The position numbers were made by a program, and so were the translations under genes. Below are positions 24,095 to 31,329 of a DNA stretch of 64,000 nt, in pieces. Each line of letters starts with the position of its first letter. The stretch's first letter is position 1. The notes under the pieces were generated by a model that saw only the letters and a program-made list of their open reading frames with translations, was not told where the DNA came from and ran no database searches. Origin of the DNA: an uncultured Lachnospiraceae bacterium (GTDB lineage: Bacteria; Bacillota; Clostridia; Lachnospirales; Lachnospiraceae); the NCBI GenBank assembly GCA_951800685.1, contig CATOJY010000009.1:1-64000 (forward strand). Reading direction: 5' to 3'.

Positions 24095-25213
24095 CTAAGT
24101 TAAAAAATCAAATAACTCTATCTGCCCATCAACATTTTTCTTCTTTTTCTTCTCTTCCACCATCCTGCTCTCCTTGTAAGCATTGTATTTCCTGCGGTAC
24201 TCATAGCTTTTCCCAAATATGTTCCATGCTGCCTTAACAACATTCGGCTCATATGGCTGGATCAGTTCCAGATCTTCAACCGCTTTGTAAGATATCGGAC
24301 ATCCGCAGCACCCTGTCCTTGTAAGCCCATAGACTTCATATGCATCAGAGTACTTGATGCCAAACCGTTCCTTGTACCACGCCTTATCCTTATCTGAAAC
24401 ATAGTATAGTGGTCTGAACCTATATTGTCCGTTACATGTTTCAGTAAAGCACAGTCCAGTGTTATCCTTGCGTGGGACGGACCTCATGCCACCCTCATCC
24501 CTGCGCTCTCCTGTGATTATCATCTCATAGTCTTTCTGAACACTGTGTGCGACCTGTTTCTTACAGTAGTCGCAACATTTTGCACTGATTTTGAAGTCTG
24601 GAGGATATTCCCCTATAAAATCCCTCATGTATTTCGATGAATTTATCACCAGCTGAATATTCGGCCGTGGCTCCCCTTCTGAATTGCAGCAACACAGAAA
24701 ATTGATTATGCCCTCGCATTTTGGAAATCTCTCTCCCAACTCCCGCCTTTTTGCCGCCTTATCCTCTGCTTGTGCATATTCATCAGCTATTGTCAGTGGA
24801 ATCCCCTTTTTCTGCCATCCTTCAAGTCCCGCGGACATTATCTTTGATACGAATGGAACCCCATGTTCCCTGACTGCCTGCATGATGCCCACCTTCGGCC
24901 TGACTTCCTCGATTTCCACTCCATACTTCTCCGCAGTGGCTTTCACATGATCTTTAGTGGCTTTCATCTCCAATCCAGTATTGAAGAACACATACTTGAC
25001 GGATGGAAGGGACGGTGCGATCTTCCTTGCTGTCTCAATTAGATCAATCATGATGTCACTGTCTGCTCCACCCGAATAGGAACAAATAACTTTTGGATGC
25101 TGTCTAATACGTGTCATTATAATGCCGATTATTGCTTGAAACTTTTCTGGTGAGTTTAAATCTGCATACGACGGTCTATCCGTGTATACTCTACTTCTGT
25201 ATTCTTCATGCAT
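24095..25213 (-). CDS. PAPS reductase-like PP-loop protein
   Basis: A 372-residue member of the phosphoadenosine phosphosulfate reductase/ATP pyrophosphatase superfamily. The PP-loop is S-Y-S-G-G-A-D-S-D (residues about 45-53). Cysteine clusters follow: N-F-L-C-C-C-N near 175, A-K-C-C-D-Y-C-K-K near 212, and G-C-C-G-C-P near 310, suggesting an Fe-S or zinc site. The R-R-x-E-G-G-M-R type segment (G-E-R-R-D-E-G-G-M-R-S) is also typical. Phage homologues are common, but their substrate is unproven. Proposed roles include nucleotide or DNA/RNA sulfur chemistry, by analogy to DndC. It ends in a Lys-rich tail. Confidence 0.82.
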   Translation of the reverse strand: MHEEYRSRVYTDRPSYADLNSPEKFQAIIGIIMTRIRQHPKVICSYSGGADSDIMIDLIETARKIAPSLPSVKYVFFNTGLEMKATKDHVKATAEKYGVEIEEVRPKVGIMQAVREHGVPFVSKIMSAGLEGWQKKGIPLTIADEYAQAEDKAAKRRELGERFPKCEGIINFLCCCNSEGEPRPNIQLVINSSKYMRDFIGEYPPDFKISAKCCDYCKKQVAHSVQKDYEMIITGERRDEGGMRSVPRKDNTGLCFTETCNGQYRFRPLYYVSDKDKAWYKERFGIKYSDAYEVYGLTRTGCCGCPISYKAVEDLELIQPYEPNVVKAAWNIFGKSYEYRRKYNAYKESRMVEEKKKKKNVDGQIELFDFLT

Positions 25214-25282
25214 AGATATTTCTTTCAGGAACCTGTGTACACATTACCCCGGCCGGAGGTTCTGGCTCCTTTCTGTTATTCT

Positions 25283-25435
25283 CTAGACCTCCGTGTAGCT
25301 CAGATACACCTGCCTCACAAGTTCGTGCGTAAGAGCTTCCTTGACTGTGATATTCCTGCCTTTACAATATTTGTCAACATAGATACTGAACTTCTTATTA
25401 TGCCTGTATTCGTTTTCCAACACGCTTACCTTCAC
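25283..25435 (-). CDS. Small phage protein with GTG start
   Basis: A 50-residue protein, M-K-V-S-V-L-E-N-E-Y, ending Y-L-S-Y-T-E-V. It starts at a GTG with GCAGGAGG just upstream. The composition (N-K-K-F-S-I-Y-V-D-K-Y-C, T-V-K-E-A-L-T-H-E-L-V) is that of a real soluble protein with one helix at the C-terminus. It lies between ssb and the PAPS-reductase-like gene. No family is known to me. Confidence 0.6.
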   Translation of the reverse strand: MKVSVLENEYRHNKKFSIYVDKYCKGRNITVKEALTHELVRQVYLSYTEV

Positions 25436-25476
25436 CTGCTGCCTCCTGCTTTTTTATGCAATATATGTAACAATGG

Positions 25477-25905
25477 TCAAGTAAACGGAAGCTCATCATC
25501 GATATCATCCGGTATTTGCATAAAACCATCTGCTGACGATCTGTTAGTCCTGCTGCCATCGCTGGTATCTTTACTATCTTCGGACCTGCTTTTACTCTCA
25601 GTAAATTCCTGTTCCTCGATGATAACATCCGTCGTATAGGTCGTGATCCCATCCCTGTTTGTATATCTGCCTGTCTGCAGACGCCCTGTCACAGCAATCT
25701 TTATTCCCTTGTGCAGGTATTTTTCTGCAAACTCGGCAGCTTTCCCAAATGCGACACAACTGAGAAAATCCGCGCTCTGCTGCTCCCTGTTATATCTCCT
25801 GTCAACAGCGAGTGTATACCTAACGACCGCCGTTCCTTCATTTCCTGCCGTGTACCGGATCTCTGGCTCCCTTGCCAGCCTCCCGATCAATATGACTTTA
25901 TTCAT
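25477..25905 (-). CDS. ssb: Single-stranded DNA-binding protein
   Basis: A 142-residue SSB with an OB fold at residues 1-105: M-N-K-V-I-L-I-G-R-L-A-R-E-P-E, then A-V-V-R-Y-T-L-A-V-D-R-R-Y-N-R, D-F-L-S-C-V-A-F-G-K-A-A-E-F, and K-I-A-V-T-G-R-L-Q-T-G-R. A disordered Ser/Asp/Arg-rich linker leads to the acidic tip D-D-I-D-D-E-L-P-F-T, close to the usual D-D-D-I-P-F that binds replication partners. It covers phage ssDNA during replication. It lies 13 bases after the DUF4373 replication gene. Confidence 0.95.
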   Translation of the reverse strand: MNKVILIGRLAREPEIRYTAGNEGTAVVRYTLAVDRRYNREQQSADFLSCVAFGKAAEFAEKYLHKGIKIAVTGRLQTGRYTNRDGITTYTTDVIIEEQEFTESKSRSEDSKDTSDGSRTNRSSADGFMQIPDDIDDELPFT

Positions 25906-25918
25906 CCCTCATCTCCTC

Positions 25919-26848
25919 TTAGTTACTCAACAATTCCTCTTCGAGCGCACCGAAATCATAATCATTCTGCTTAAAATCATTAAAAGTGTTCTTCTTTCTG
26001 TTACACTTTCGTCTGCTCTGCAAGTACAATGTCTGATATTTTTCCCGGAACTTACCCGTGCTCCTAATGTTCGTCCGCCAGAACTCATCTTGCATAGCCC
26101 ATATGAGAGTGTCCCGGATCTGCTCCCTATTCAGTCCGTCAATCCGCTGCATCCGTTCGATATGTACCGCCCATTTCTTCTTCTCTGCATCCGTTCTTGG
26201 CACTCTCTGATTTGGCAAGTCATCCAGTAAACACTTGATAAGATAGCCAACACACCAGAAGTCAAATTCTGACGGCTCATATTTTTCGAAACTATTCTGC
26301 CGTTCCTGGGCGTCCGGCGCATCTGCTTTTTTAGATGCGCTGACGATAATATTATTATATTTACTCTCCTCTACTCTACTCTGTCCGATTCTGCATACAT
26401 TATCGCCGATTATGTCTACAGAATCATCGGTTATGTTTACATTACTGTTAATTTTGCCATCACTTAATAAAAGGTACTCTTTTTTCATTTTTACATTTTC
26501 GCGCCTGGACGTAGCTTTCAAGTATCTCTTTTGCACCCCCACTGATGTGAGAACACCATACTTTACGAAAATCTCTTCTGAAAAAATGTTCCTTCTGATA
26601 CAAGCCGCGACAATGTCGCTTATTAAATTTTTCTCGTTACGGCTCGAAACACCATTCTCTGACATAAAAAGCAACAACGAGTCTTCGTTCCATTCACAGT
26701 AATAACCAAACTCACCATATATTTTCTGGTAGAGCTTAACAACTACAGCAAATCCTTTCAGTCCAAATTCTGCTTGTATCAATCTTACCTTTTCTTCAAG
26801 TTGGCAATCTAACTCAAAATAGTCTAGTCCGACTTTGTTATTTGCCAT
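25919..26848 (-). CDS. Replication protein, Lin1244/Lin1753 (DUF4373) family
   Basis: A 309-residue protein. The N-terminal domain (G-L-D-Y-F-E-L-D-C-Q, then F-G-L-K-G-F-A-V-V-V-K-L-Y-Q-K-I-Y) is the winged-helix-like DUF4373 domain of DnaD-type phage replication initiators. A low-complexity linker follows. The C-terminal part (I-D-G-L-N-R-E-Q-I-R-D-T-L-I-W-A-M-Q-D-E-F-W) is the second helical domain, probably binding DNA or helicase. It lies directly upstream of ssb. No helicase loader gene is visible nearby. Confidence 0.85.
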   Translation of the reverse strand: MANNKVGLDYFELDCQLEEKVRLIQAEFGLKGFAVVVKLYQKIYGEFGYYCEWNEDSLLLFMSENGVSSRNEKNLISDIVAACIRRNIFSEEIFVKYGVLTSVGVQKRYLKATSRRENVKMKKEYLLLSDGKINSNVNITDDSVDIIGDNVCRIGQSRVEESKYNNIIVSASKKADAPDAQERQNSFEKYEPSEFDFWCVGYLIKCLLDDLPNQRVPRTDAEKKKWAVHIERMQRIDGLNREQIRDTLIWAMQDEFWRTNIRSTGKFREKYQTLYLQSRRKCNRKKNTFNDFKQNDYDFGALEEELLSN

Positions 26849-26920
26849 CTTATACTATGCTCCATTTCCAGATATAGATCTATCTTTTTAAGGCCATCCC
26901 GATCGTAGATGATCCATGAT

Positions 26921-27136
26921 CTATCCCGTGTTCTTTCTGGATTCAGCCTGGCAGGCCCGGAATCCTTTAGCATATCCATAGTCAAAAAGCGTTATCCCAG
27001 CATAGAATAGTTTGTTAACATCCGCACCCTGCACAACTACAAGGAACGATAATATGTCATCGATCGACATTACATAACGTCTATTTTTTTGCTTGCCTTT
27101 GAAAAAGTTCTCTGTGTACTGCTTGATCCTCTGCAT
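26921..27136 (-). CDS. Small early phage protein under the XRE switch
   Basis: A 71-residue basic protein starting M-Q-R-I-K-Q-Y-T-E-N-F after a GGAGG site. The core V-M-S-I-D-D-I-L-S-F-L-V-V-V-Q-G-A-D and Y-A-K-G-F-R-A-C resembles small helical phage proteins. It is the first gene of the leftward transcript starting at the operator-laden promoter at 27184-27212, so it should be made when the repressor at 27257-27493 is inactive. Function is unknown. Confidence 0.6.
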   Translation of the reverse strand: MQRIKQYTENFFKGKQKNRRYVMSIDDILSFLVVVQGADVNKLFYAGITLFDYGYAKGFRACQAESRKNTG

Positions 27137-27153
27137 AACTTGCCCTCCTGTAT

Positions 27154-27238
27154 ACGTGCGTTTTGCACGTTTTATTTTCCAATAATATAACGTACAATTT
27201 GCACATAGTCAAGCATTTTTTACGTGCATTCCGCACTT
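27154..27238. promoter_or_regulatory. Divergent promoter region with three operators
   Basis: Three 17-bp sites of the form ACGTGC-N5-GCACGT lie at 27154-27170 (perfect), 27190-27206 and 27222-27238 (each imperfect). The leftward promoter is TTGACT (27207-27212), 17 bases, TATATT (27184-27189), and operator 2 exactly fills its spacer. The rightward promoter is TTGCAC (27163-27168), 17 bases, TATAAC (27186-27191), with its -35 inside operator 1. The XRE protein encoded at 27257 is the likely binder. Confidence 0.75.
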
Positions 27239-27256
27239 TTTTTTTAGGAGGACTCC

Positions 27257-27493
27257 ATGTTTAATAAACGACTTCGTGAAATGCGTATGAAGCGCGGTTT
27301 TACGCAACAACGTCTCGCAGATACTCTCAATATCGCCCTGCGTTCTTATCAGTGTTATGAGACAGGAACGCGCACACCATGTTATCCTTTACTTATTTCC
27401 ATAGCAGATACCTTAGATGTTTCCCTTGATTATCTCATGGGAAGAGATGATTTTATGAAATCTCACGCAATACCCTTTGATGAATACCAGTAA
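27257..27493 (+). CDS. XRE-family repressor
   Basis: A 78-residue single HTH protein: M-F-N-K-R-L-R-E-M-R-M-K-R-G, F-T-Q-Q-R-L-A-D-T-L-N-I-A (helices 2-3), S-Y-Q-C-Y-E-T-G-T-R-T-P (recognition helix and turn), L-D-V-S-L-D-Y-L-M-G. It follows AGGAGG. It faces the early leftward operon across three palindromic operators and overlaps its own promoter sites, so it should repress the gene at 26921 onward and control itself. It is smaller than the S24 repressor at 34406 and lacks a cleavage domain. Its 3' end overlaps the convergent XRE gene by 41 bases. Confidence 0.87.
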   Translation: MFNKRLREMRMKRGFTQQRLADTLNIALRSYQCYETGTRTPCYPLLISIADTLDVSLDYLMGRDDFMKSHAIPFDEYQ

Positions 27494-27644
27494 TGTCTTC
27501 CAATGCATCCCATAGCGTAAAATCACCCGTCCTGCTGCCTTCTTCGATATTCTGATAATATCTAAGACTTATCCCCAAACCATCCGCCATCTCCTGCTGT
27601 GTCATGCCCACATCTGTCCTGGCTTTCTTCAATCTTTCTCTCAT
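27453..27644 (-). CDS. Second XRE-type HTH protein, convergent
   Basis: A 63-residue HTH protein: M-R-E-R-L-K-K-A-R-T-D-V-G, M-T-Q-Q-E-M-A-D-G-L-G-I, L-R-Y-Y-Q-N-I-E-E-G-S-R-T-G. Its ATG overlaps the stop of the HNH gene (ATGA), so it is translated as the last gene of the leftward early operon from 29602. It converges with and overlaps the repressor gene at 27257. A decayed relative is seen at 22722-22814. It may counter the neighbouring repressor, Cro-fashion, but this is inferred. Confidence 0.8.
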   Translation of the reverse strand: MRERLKKARTDVGMTQQEMADGLGISLRYYQNIEEGSRTGDFTLWDALEDITGIHQRVLREIS

Positions 27645-28288
27645 AGATTTCTCCCTTCCGGAGCATCAGCATAATAAACGCCGTACACATGATACCGTTC
27701 CGCAAACCGTTCCCGGCCTAACGCATGTGCAATCGTATGATGTTCGCGACACAAGCATATCCTCCTGTTCTCACTGTCATCATAGTGCCGCCTGTCATTC
27801 CCCATGCCGATCGCGTCCCAATGATGTACTTCGCCACGCCGGCCACAGATCGCGCACTTCCTATACCGCAGGCAGCTCTGCAGCATGTACACGATATCTT
27901 CTGCACGCTCATAGAGTGCATCCGAAAGGACTACGCCATGTTCAAGGCAAACATCAAGGACCACGTTGAGAAATTCTCTCGCCGTGTCGATCGAGCAGTC
28001 TGACAGCGAAAAATACTGTTGTCCAGTACGTTCTACATACATGTACTTGAGTACTTCTTTTGCTTCTTCCGGGGTATAGCCTGTCCATACCGCGAAATCT
28101 CGTATGGTCGCGTAAATCTTCTTCCGCTGTTCCACCGAAATCATGCGGCCGTCATCCAGCCAGACGCCTACTTTCTTGATCTCTTTCTTCCTGATCATCG
28201 ACGCGCTCCCTTTCCCGTCTACCGAGATATGCATCCGTGTCTTCCCTGCTGCCACATAATACCCTTTGACATCACCTGTCACATACAT
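27641..28288 (-). CDS. Putative HNH nuclease of the phage replication region
   Basis: A 215-residue protein. The C-terminal third holds a degenerate HNH/treble-clef: C-A-I-C-G-R-R-G-E-V-H-H-W-D-A-I-G, then R-R-H-Y-D-D and C-L-C-R-E-H-H-T-I-A-H-A-L-G. This matches the putative HNHc nuclease family found beside phage recombination and replication genes. The N-terminal part (K-K-I-Y-A-T-I-R-D-F-A-V-W-T-G-Y-T-P-E-E) is a helical domain shared by that family. It is coupled by a 4-base overlap to the XRE gene that follows. Confidence 0.8.
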   Translation of the reverse strand: MYVTGDVKGYYVAAGKTRMHISVDGKGSASMIRKKEIKKVGVWLDDGRMISVEQRKKIYATIRDFAVWTGYTPEEAKEVLKYMYVERTGQQYFSLSDCSIDTAREFLNVVLDVCLEHGVVLSDALYERAEDIVYMLQSCLRYRKCAICGRRGEVHHWDAIGMGNDRRHYDDSENRRICLCREHHTIAHALGRERFAERYHVYGVYYADAPEGRNL

Positions 28289-28302
28289 CTATCATCCCTC
28301 CC

Positions 28303-28935
28303 TCACCCTATATTCCATTCTGGTACCGACACTGCAACATAGATCCCTGCTGCCGGAAGATCATGCTTTACAGAAAGCTCTTTGACAAGCCTGCTCTGCA
28401 TCTTAATCCTGTAGGGATGCGTGCCATTCGTCCAGTCTGTCTTATGTCCCTCAACGACCTCTGCGCACTGTTTCCACGCTTCCGCGTTTTTTGCCATTGT
28501 TCCCTTCGCTGTGACCCAGTTGTTTTCCCGCCACTGCCATATCCAGCCATTCTTCATCGTATTGAGAACGTGGCTGCATTCAGTAAATACTCGGCTTTGG
28601 CACGGTCTTGTAAAGATAGAAAAGGCACTCTTTACCAGCGCAAGGGTAAGTACATTTTCCGTTACCTTATCCGCATACAGGACCCCGCCCCTAGTAGCCA
28701 ACTCCCCTGATCCCTTAATACATTCCACGAACCACGCTCCTGCAGCTTTCTTCACCGCAGGCCCCTTACAGCTTGTCTCTATGTAGATGTTTATCTGCTG
28801 CGGCATCTCCTGTAACCTCACTTCCTCAGATATATCCCGGACATCGTCCGATACTTTGGTCAACACCACCAACGCCGTCGTCTCTTTCACTGCGATCATC
28901 AGAATCAACAGCACTGCTACGGGTTTCTTTTTCAC
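28303..28935 (-). CDS. RNase H-like phage protein with N-terminal hydrophobic segment
   Basis: A 210-residue protein. From about residue 46 the pattern I-N-I-Y-I-E-T-S, A-G-A-W-F-V-E, E-N-V-L-T-L-A-L-V-K-S-A, F-T-E-C-S-H-V-L-N-T and W-V-T-A-K-G follows RNase HI order, with acidic residues where the catalytic ones fall (first Asp replaced by Glu). The first 40 residues contain V-A-V-L-L-I-L-M-I-A-V, a possible membrane anchor. An internal ATG at 28806 would give the soluble enzyme alone. The GTG at 28935 follows AGAGGACTGGAAGG. Which start is used is unclear. Confidence 0.65.
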   Translation of the reverse strand: MKKKPVAVLLILMIAVKETTALVVLTKVSDDVRDISEEVRLQEMPQQINIYIETSCKGPAVKKAAGAWFVECIKGSGELATRGGVLYADKVTENVLTLALVKSAFSIFTRPCQSRVFTECSHVLNTMKNGWIWQWRENNWVTAKGTMAKNAEAWKQCAEVVEGHKTDWTNGTHPYRIKMQSRLVKELSVKHDLPAAGIYVAVSVPEWNIG

Positions 28936-28954
28936 CCTTCCAGTCCTCTTTGTT

Positions 28955-29386
28955 TCATTTTAATATCTTTGTAACAGGAATTCCTGTGACTTCTGTAAAT
29001 TTAGCTGCACTGATAAAGAACGACCATCTACTGGATATCTTAACGGCAGAACCAAATTCAAACCCTGGCCTGCCCTGTATCAATCCTGCTTTTACATAAT
29101 CAACATGCTTATGCATTAGACGTGCTGCTTGTGTGATGCTCAATGTAGGTTGCATTACTGGTATTCCTTGGTCTTCCACGGTAGTATCAATACGCTCCTG
29201 TCTTTCCAGTTCCTCAATGGTTACGCCTAATACCACCGCGATAGCCTCCAGCCGATGTTTGGATGGTACATTTACCCCATTCATATACTGGCTGATCGCT
29301 GCCCTGCTATATCCAGTGGCCAATGCCAGCGCTGCACCTGTAATATCTTTTTCTTTCATGATCCTTTTCATATTCTGCGAAATCAC
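28955..29386 (-). CDS. HTH regulator with excisionase-like C-terminus
   Basis: A 143-residue protein with two DNA-binding-like parts. Residues 1-60 are an XRE HTH (M-K-R-I-M-K-E-K-D-I-T-G-A-A-L-A-L-A-T-G, S-R-A-A-I-S-Q-Y-M-N-G). Residues about 78-143 (L-S-I-T-Q-A-A-R-L-M-H-K-H-V-D-Y-V-K, W-S-F-F-I-S-A-A-K-F-T) resemble a MerR/excisionase-type winged helix. It is the second gene of the leftward early operon. It may control early genes or DNA processing. The exact target is not visible. Confidence 0.72.
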   Translation of the reverse strand: MISQNMKRIMKEKDITGAALALATGYSRAAISQYMNGVNVPSKHRLEAIAVVLGVTIEELERQERIDTTVEDQGIPVMQPTLSITQAARLMHKHVDYVKAGLIQGRPGFEFGSAVKISSRWSFFISAAKFTEVTGIPVTKILK

Positions 29387-29407
29387 CTTATTGTCACCTT
29401 CTTCCCC

Positions 29408-29602
29408 CTACACTTTCACATCGATATAGAGCCTATTGTCATCCTGCCATGTGAAGCTTTCAACCTTATGTTTTTCATATGCAAGGATGTCATCCTGATA
29501 CCAGTTGCCACGTGCAAGGGTATCAAATCCTTCGCCCTGCCGTATGACGATCTCCATGTCGTCATCGATCAGCCCCATTTCGTTGATTTTTTCTACTGTC
29601 AT
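29408..29602 (-). CDS. Small acidic phage protein
   Basis: A 64-residue acidic protein, M-T-V-E-K-I-N-E-M-G-L-I-D-D-D-M-E-I-V-I-R, with W-Y-Q-D-D-I-L-A and W-Q-D-D-N-R-L-Y-I-D-V. The pattern predicts a small beta sheet. AAGGAAAAAAC precedes the start. Such proteins are common in clostridial prophages upstream of HTH genes. No function is known to me. It is the first clearly contiguous gene of the early minus-strand block ending at 27453. Confidence 0.6.
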   Translation of the reverse strand: MTVEKINEMGLIDDDMEIVIRQGEGFDTLARGNWYQDDILAYEKHKVESFTWQDDNRLYIDVKV

Positions 29603-30062
29603 GTTTTTTCCTTTCTATCTTGAGTGTTCATGAAATGTACCATCATGTGGTTGATCTCCATGAACTCTGATTACGTTAAAGCTTCAAGCTAAACTCCTAC
29701 GGCTTTGCGACCTACTTCGGAAACTGCTTCCTCTTCCGTTGCAAACAGTATTGTACCCAAAAAGCAACGCACAATTTTTTCTGAATTCCGGATATGTAAA
29801 CTCCGTTTTTCCTACCAGCTTGTTCTGCACTGTTTTCTCTCCAACGCCCTAAAATCTCCACATATTGCTTTGCCTATATGCTCTTTCTATATAATGTCAT
29901 CCGCAAATTATTAAACATGTTCACACTCTTTTCTACCTCTAAGGGCAACTTTTTTTAATATATACCCTACTTTTCAAATTACATGCTCTTCTTTTTCTTT
30001 TCTGCATACTGTGGTATAATTTTTTTAAATTACATTTTACTCAAAAGAAATGGGGCATGTTT
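29603..30062. other. Intergenic stretch with a short coding remnant
   Basis: No full gene is supported. On the minus strand, a frame ending at about 29689 reads T-I-L-F-A-T-E-E-E-A-V-S-E-V-G-R-K-A-V-G-V. It looks protein-like but lacks a convincing start, so it is probably a gene remnant or a very small gene. An extended -10 (TGGTATAAT, 30012-30020) lies before the plus-strand gene at 30063. Confidence 0.4.
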
Positions 30063-30560
30063 ATGCGCGAACGGTACTGGAATTTTTACTTTTCCATAAA
30101 ATTTAGAGCTTGTTATTACATGTATTTTCAAATTCTTTTTAAACGCGTCAACACATGTATCACATGGTTCTTAAGCTTAACTACCCTTTCATGTATAGCT
30201 GCATGGGATGTCTGGAAAGAATACAAATTGCTATGGGCTGTGATTATTTGCATCTCTCAAATATTGCAGGCTCTTTTCCCAAAACTGCCCTACAACGATA
30301 TACTCGTTTCCATAAAATTCATGATCAGCGCAGTTGATAAGTTACTGTTAGATATTGACCATGACTGGCTTGTCATTGAAATCCACCATCTATCAGATGA
30401 TGAAATACTTGGTTTATTAGAAAAGCATAAAAACTGCTATTCAAATTTGGTCAACCAATTCTTTTCGGGGGAATATCTACCTGTAATAAAATATTGCGAA
30501 AAGAAAGCCGATCAAGAATGTAGAACATTTTTTTCAGTAACTTATCCAACACAAGATTAA
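30063..30560 (+). CDS. Two-TM membrane protein (SLATT-like layout), accessory gene
   Basis: A 165-residue protein. It has an amphipathic aromatic N-terminus (R-E-R-Y-W-N-F-Y-F), two closely spaced hydrophobic helices at about residues 35-75 (W-F-L-S-L-T-T-L-S-C-I-A-A-W; L-W-A-V-I-I-C-I-S-Q-I-L), and a soluble helical C-terminal half (W-L-V-I-E-I-H-H-L-S-D-D-E-I-L). This order recalls SLATT-type two-helix membrane effectors in bacterial immunity systems, but no specific match can be claimed. The ATG at 30063 has GGGG seven bases upstream. A tiny proline-rich gene follows on the same transcript. It opens the plus-strand accessory array. Confidence 0.65.
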   Translation: MRERYWNFYFSIKFRACYYMYFQILFKRVNTCITWFLSLTTLSCIAAWDVWKEYKLLWAVIICISQILQALFPKLPYNDILVSIKFMISAVDKLLLDIDHDWLVIEIHHLSDDEILGLLEKHKNCYSNLVNQFFSGEYLPVIKYCEKKADQECRTFFSVTYPTQD

Positions 30561-30574
30561 AGGAGGTAACCCAA

Positions 30575-30709
30575 ATGCCTAAAAACACAACCGGACCCAA
30601 CATATCTATTCCTATACCACCATCTCCGCCACCAGAAATAAAGCATGATGGAGGCGGCGCCCCTGGGCCACGGCATCCTGCTCCGCCTTGCCCGCCACCC
30701 AAAAAGTAG
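30575..30709 (+). CDS. 44-residue proline-rich peptide
   Basis: Encodes M-P-K-N-T-T-G-P-N followed by alternating Pro/Ile/Ser, a G-G-G-A-P-G-P segment, and a Pro-rich end with one Cys and two Lys. About a third of the residues are proline. A perfect AAAGGAGGT site precedes it, and it lies 14 bases downstream of the two-TM gene, so it is certainly co-transcribed. Such a peptide could bind SH3-like or WW-like surfaces or act as a regulator of its partner. The strong ribosome-binding site argues that it is really made. No family is known to me. Confidence 0.6.
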   Translation: MPKNTTGPNISIPIPPSPPPEIKHDGGGAPGPRHPAPPCPPPKK

Positions 30710-30713
30710 AACT

Positions 30714-30866
30714 TCATCTTTTTTTAAATATCTGCTCCTTCATAATTTCAAATTCACAGTAGTCGCACATGGTACAGGGGTTCTTCTTGATCAGATCCCG
30801 AATGAATGCTCTGTACCATGCAACACCTGCTGCCATTCCAATAAGGAACCAAGCAAATTGTTCCAT
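30714..30866 (-). CDS. 50-residue membrane peptide with C-x2-C-x2-C motif
   Basis: M-E-Q-F-A-W-F-L-I-G-M-A-A-G-V-A-W-Y forms one N-terminal membrane helix. A basic stretch and N-P-C-T-M-C-D-Y-C-E-F-E with cysteines 31, 34 and 37 follow, then a Lys-rich end. AGGAAGG precedes the ATG. It is convergent with the proline-rich gene (4 bases apart) and divergent from the gene at 30997. The Cys triplet could bind a metal or Fe-S centre. It lies on the strand of the early lytic operon, so it may be an early gene between lysogeny genes. Confidence 0.55.
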   Translation of the reverse strand: MEQFAWFLIGMAAGVAWYRAFIRDLIKKNPCTMCDYCEFEIMKEQIFKKR

Positions 30867-30879
30867 TCTTCATTTCCTT

Positions 30880-30966
30880 CCTAATTTAGTTCTACCGGTT
30901 TCAGAAAACTTTTCTTGTCCTTTCCCCACATTCTCCGTATAATCTAACTACAGGCACTGACATGCC
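30880..30966 (+). promoter_or_regulatory. Array promoter 1 with 5' stem-loop
   Basis: TTGTCC (30915-30920), 17 bases, TATAAT (30938-30943). The 43 bases at 30912-30954 are identical to 32523-32565 (array promoter 3). About ten bases after the -10 a hairpin GGCA-CTGACA-TGCC (30953-30966) would form at the 5' end of the transcript, followed by GAGTA. It drives the gene at 30997. Confidence 0.75.
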
Positions 30967-30996
30967 GAGTATTTTGTAAGGAGAGGATTTCTTCAA

Positions 30997-31329
30997 ATGA
31001 CTGATAACGACATAAAAATTTTAAAATCTGTAAGCGAATCCGGTGGTATAGCTGACATTGGATATTACCGCACACTGGATATTGGTGCTGACTCCAGACT
31101 TCAATATCTTGAAAATCAAGGTCTAATCAAGAAACACTCGCCGGAAGATGATTTATCCTATAGCGGTGACTTCGAAATTACCGGTAAAGGTTATGCATTT
31201 CTATCTGATTATGAGCTTGGCATTCAAAAATCAAAATCCGCACGAAAGAGCGAACTTTTATCAAATATCTATATCCCCTTGATCATCACCATAATTACAA
31301 ATATCATAATCGCCCTATTAAGAAATTAA
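30997..31329 (+). CDS. Winged-helix-like protein with C-terminal membrane tail
   Basis: A 110-residue protein. The N-terminal 75 residues look like a winged-helix domain (D-N-D-I-K-I-L-K-S-V-S-E-S-G-G-I, then L-Q-Y-L-E-N-Q-G-L-I-K, F-E-I-T-G-K-G-Y-A-F-L). A basic linker (K-S-K-S-A-R-K) leads to a single C-terminal membrane helix (I-P-L-I-I-T-I-I-T-N-I-I-I-A-L-L). Thus a DNA-binding-type domain would be held at the membrane by its tail. The next plus-strand gene (31663) has the same build. The last 26 bases overlap the minus-strand gene at 31304. Confidence 0.6.
   Translation: MTDNDIKILKSVSESGGIADIGYYRTLDIGADSRLQYLENQGLIKKHSPEDDLSYSGDFEITGKGYAFLSDYELGIQKSKSARKSELLSNIYIPLIITIITNIIIALLRN

Noticed and set aside
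26824..26973. 49-residue minus-strand frame between the small early gene and the DUF4373 gene
   Set aside because: It reads like a protein (W-I-I-Y-D-R-D-G-L-K-K-I-D-L-Y-L) but overlaps both neighbours and has no ribosome-binding site. Kept as a note only.
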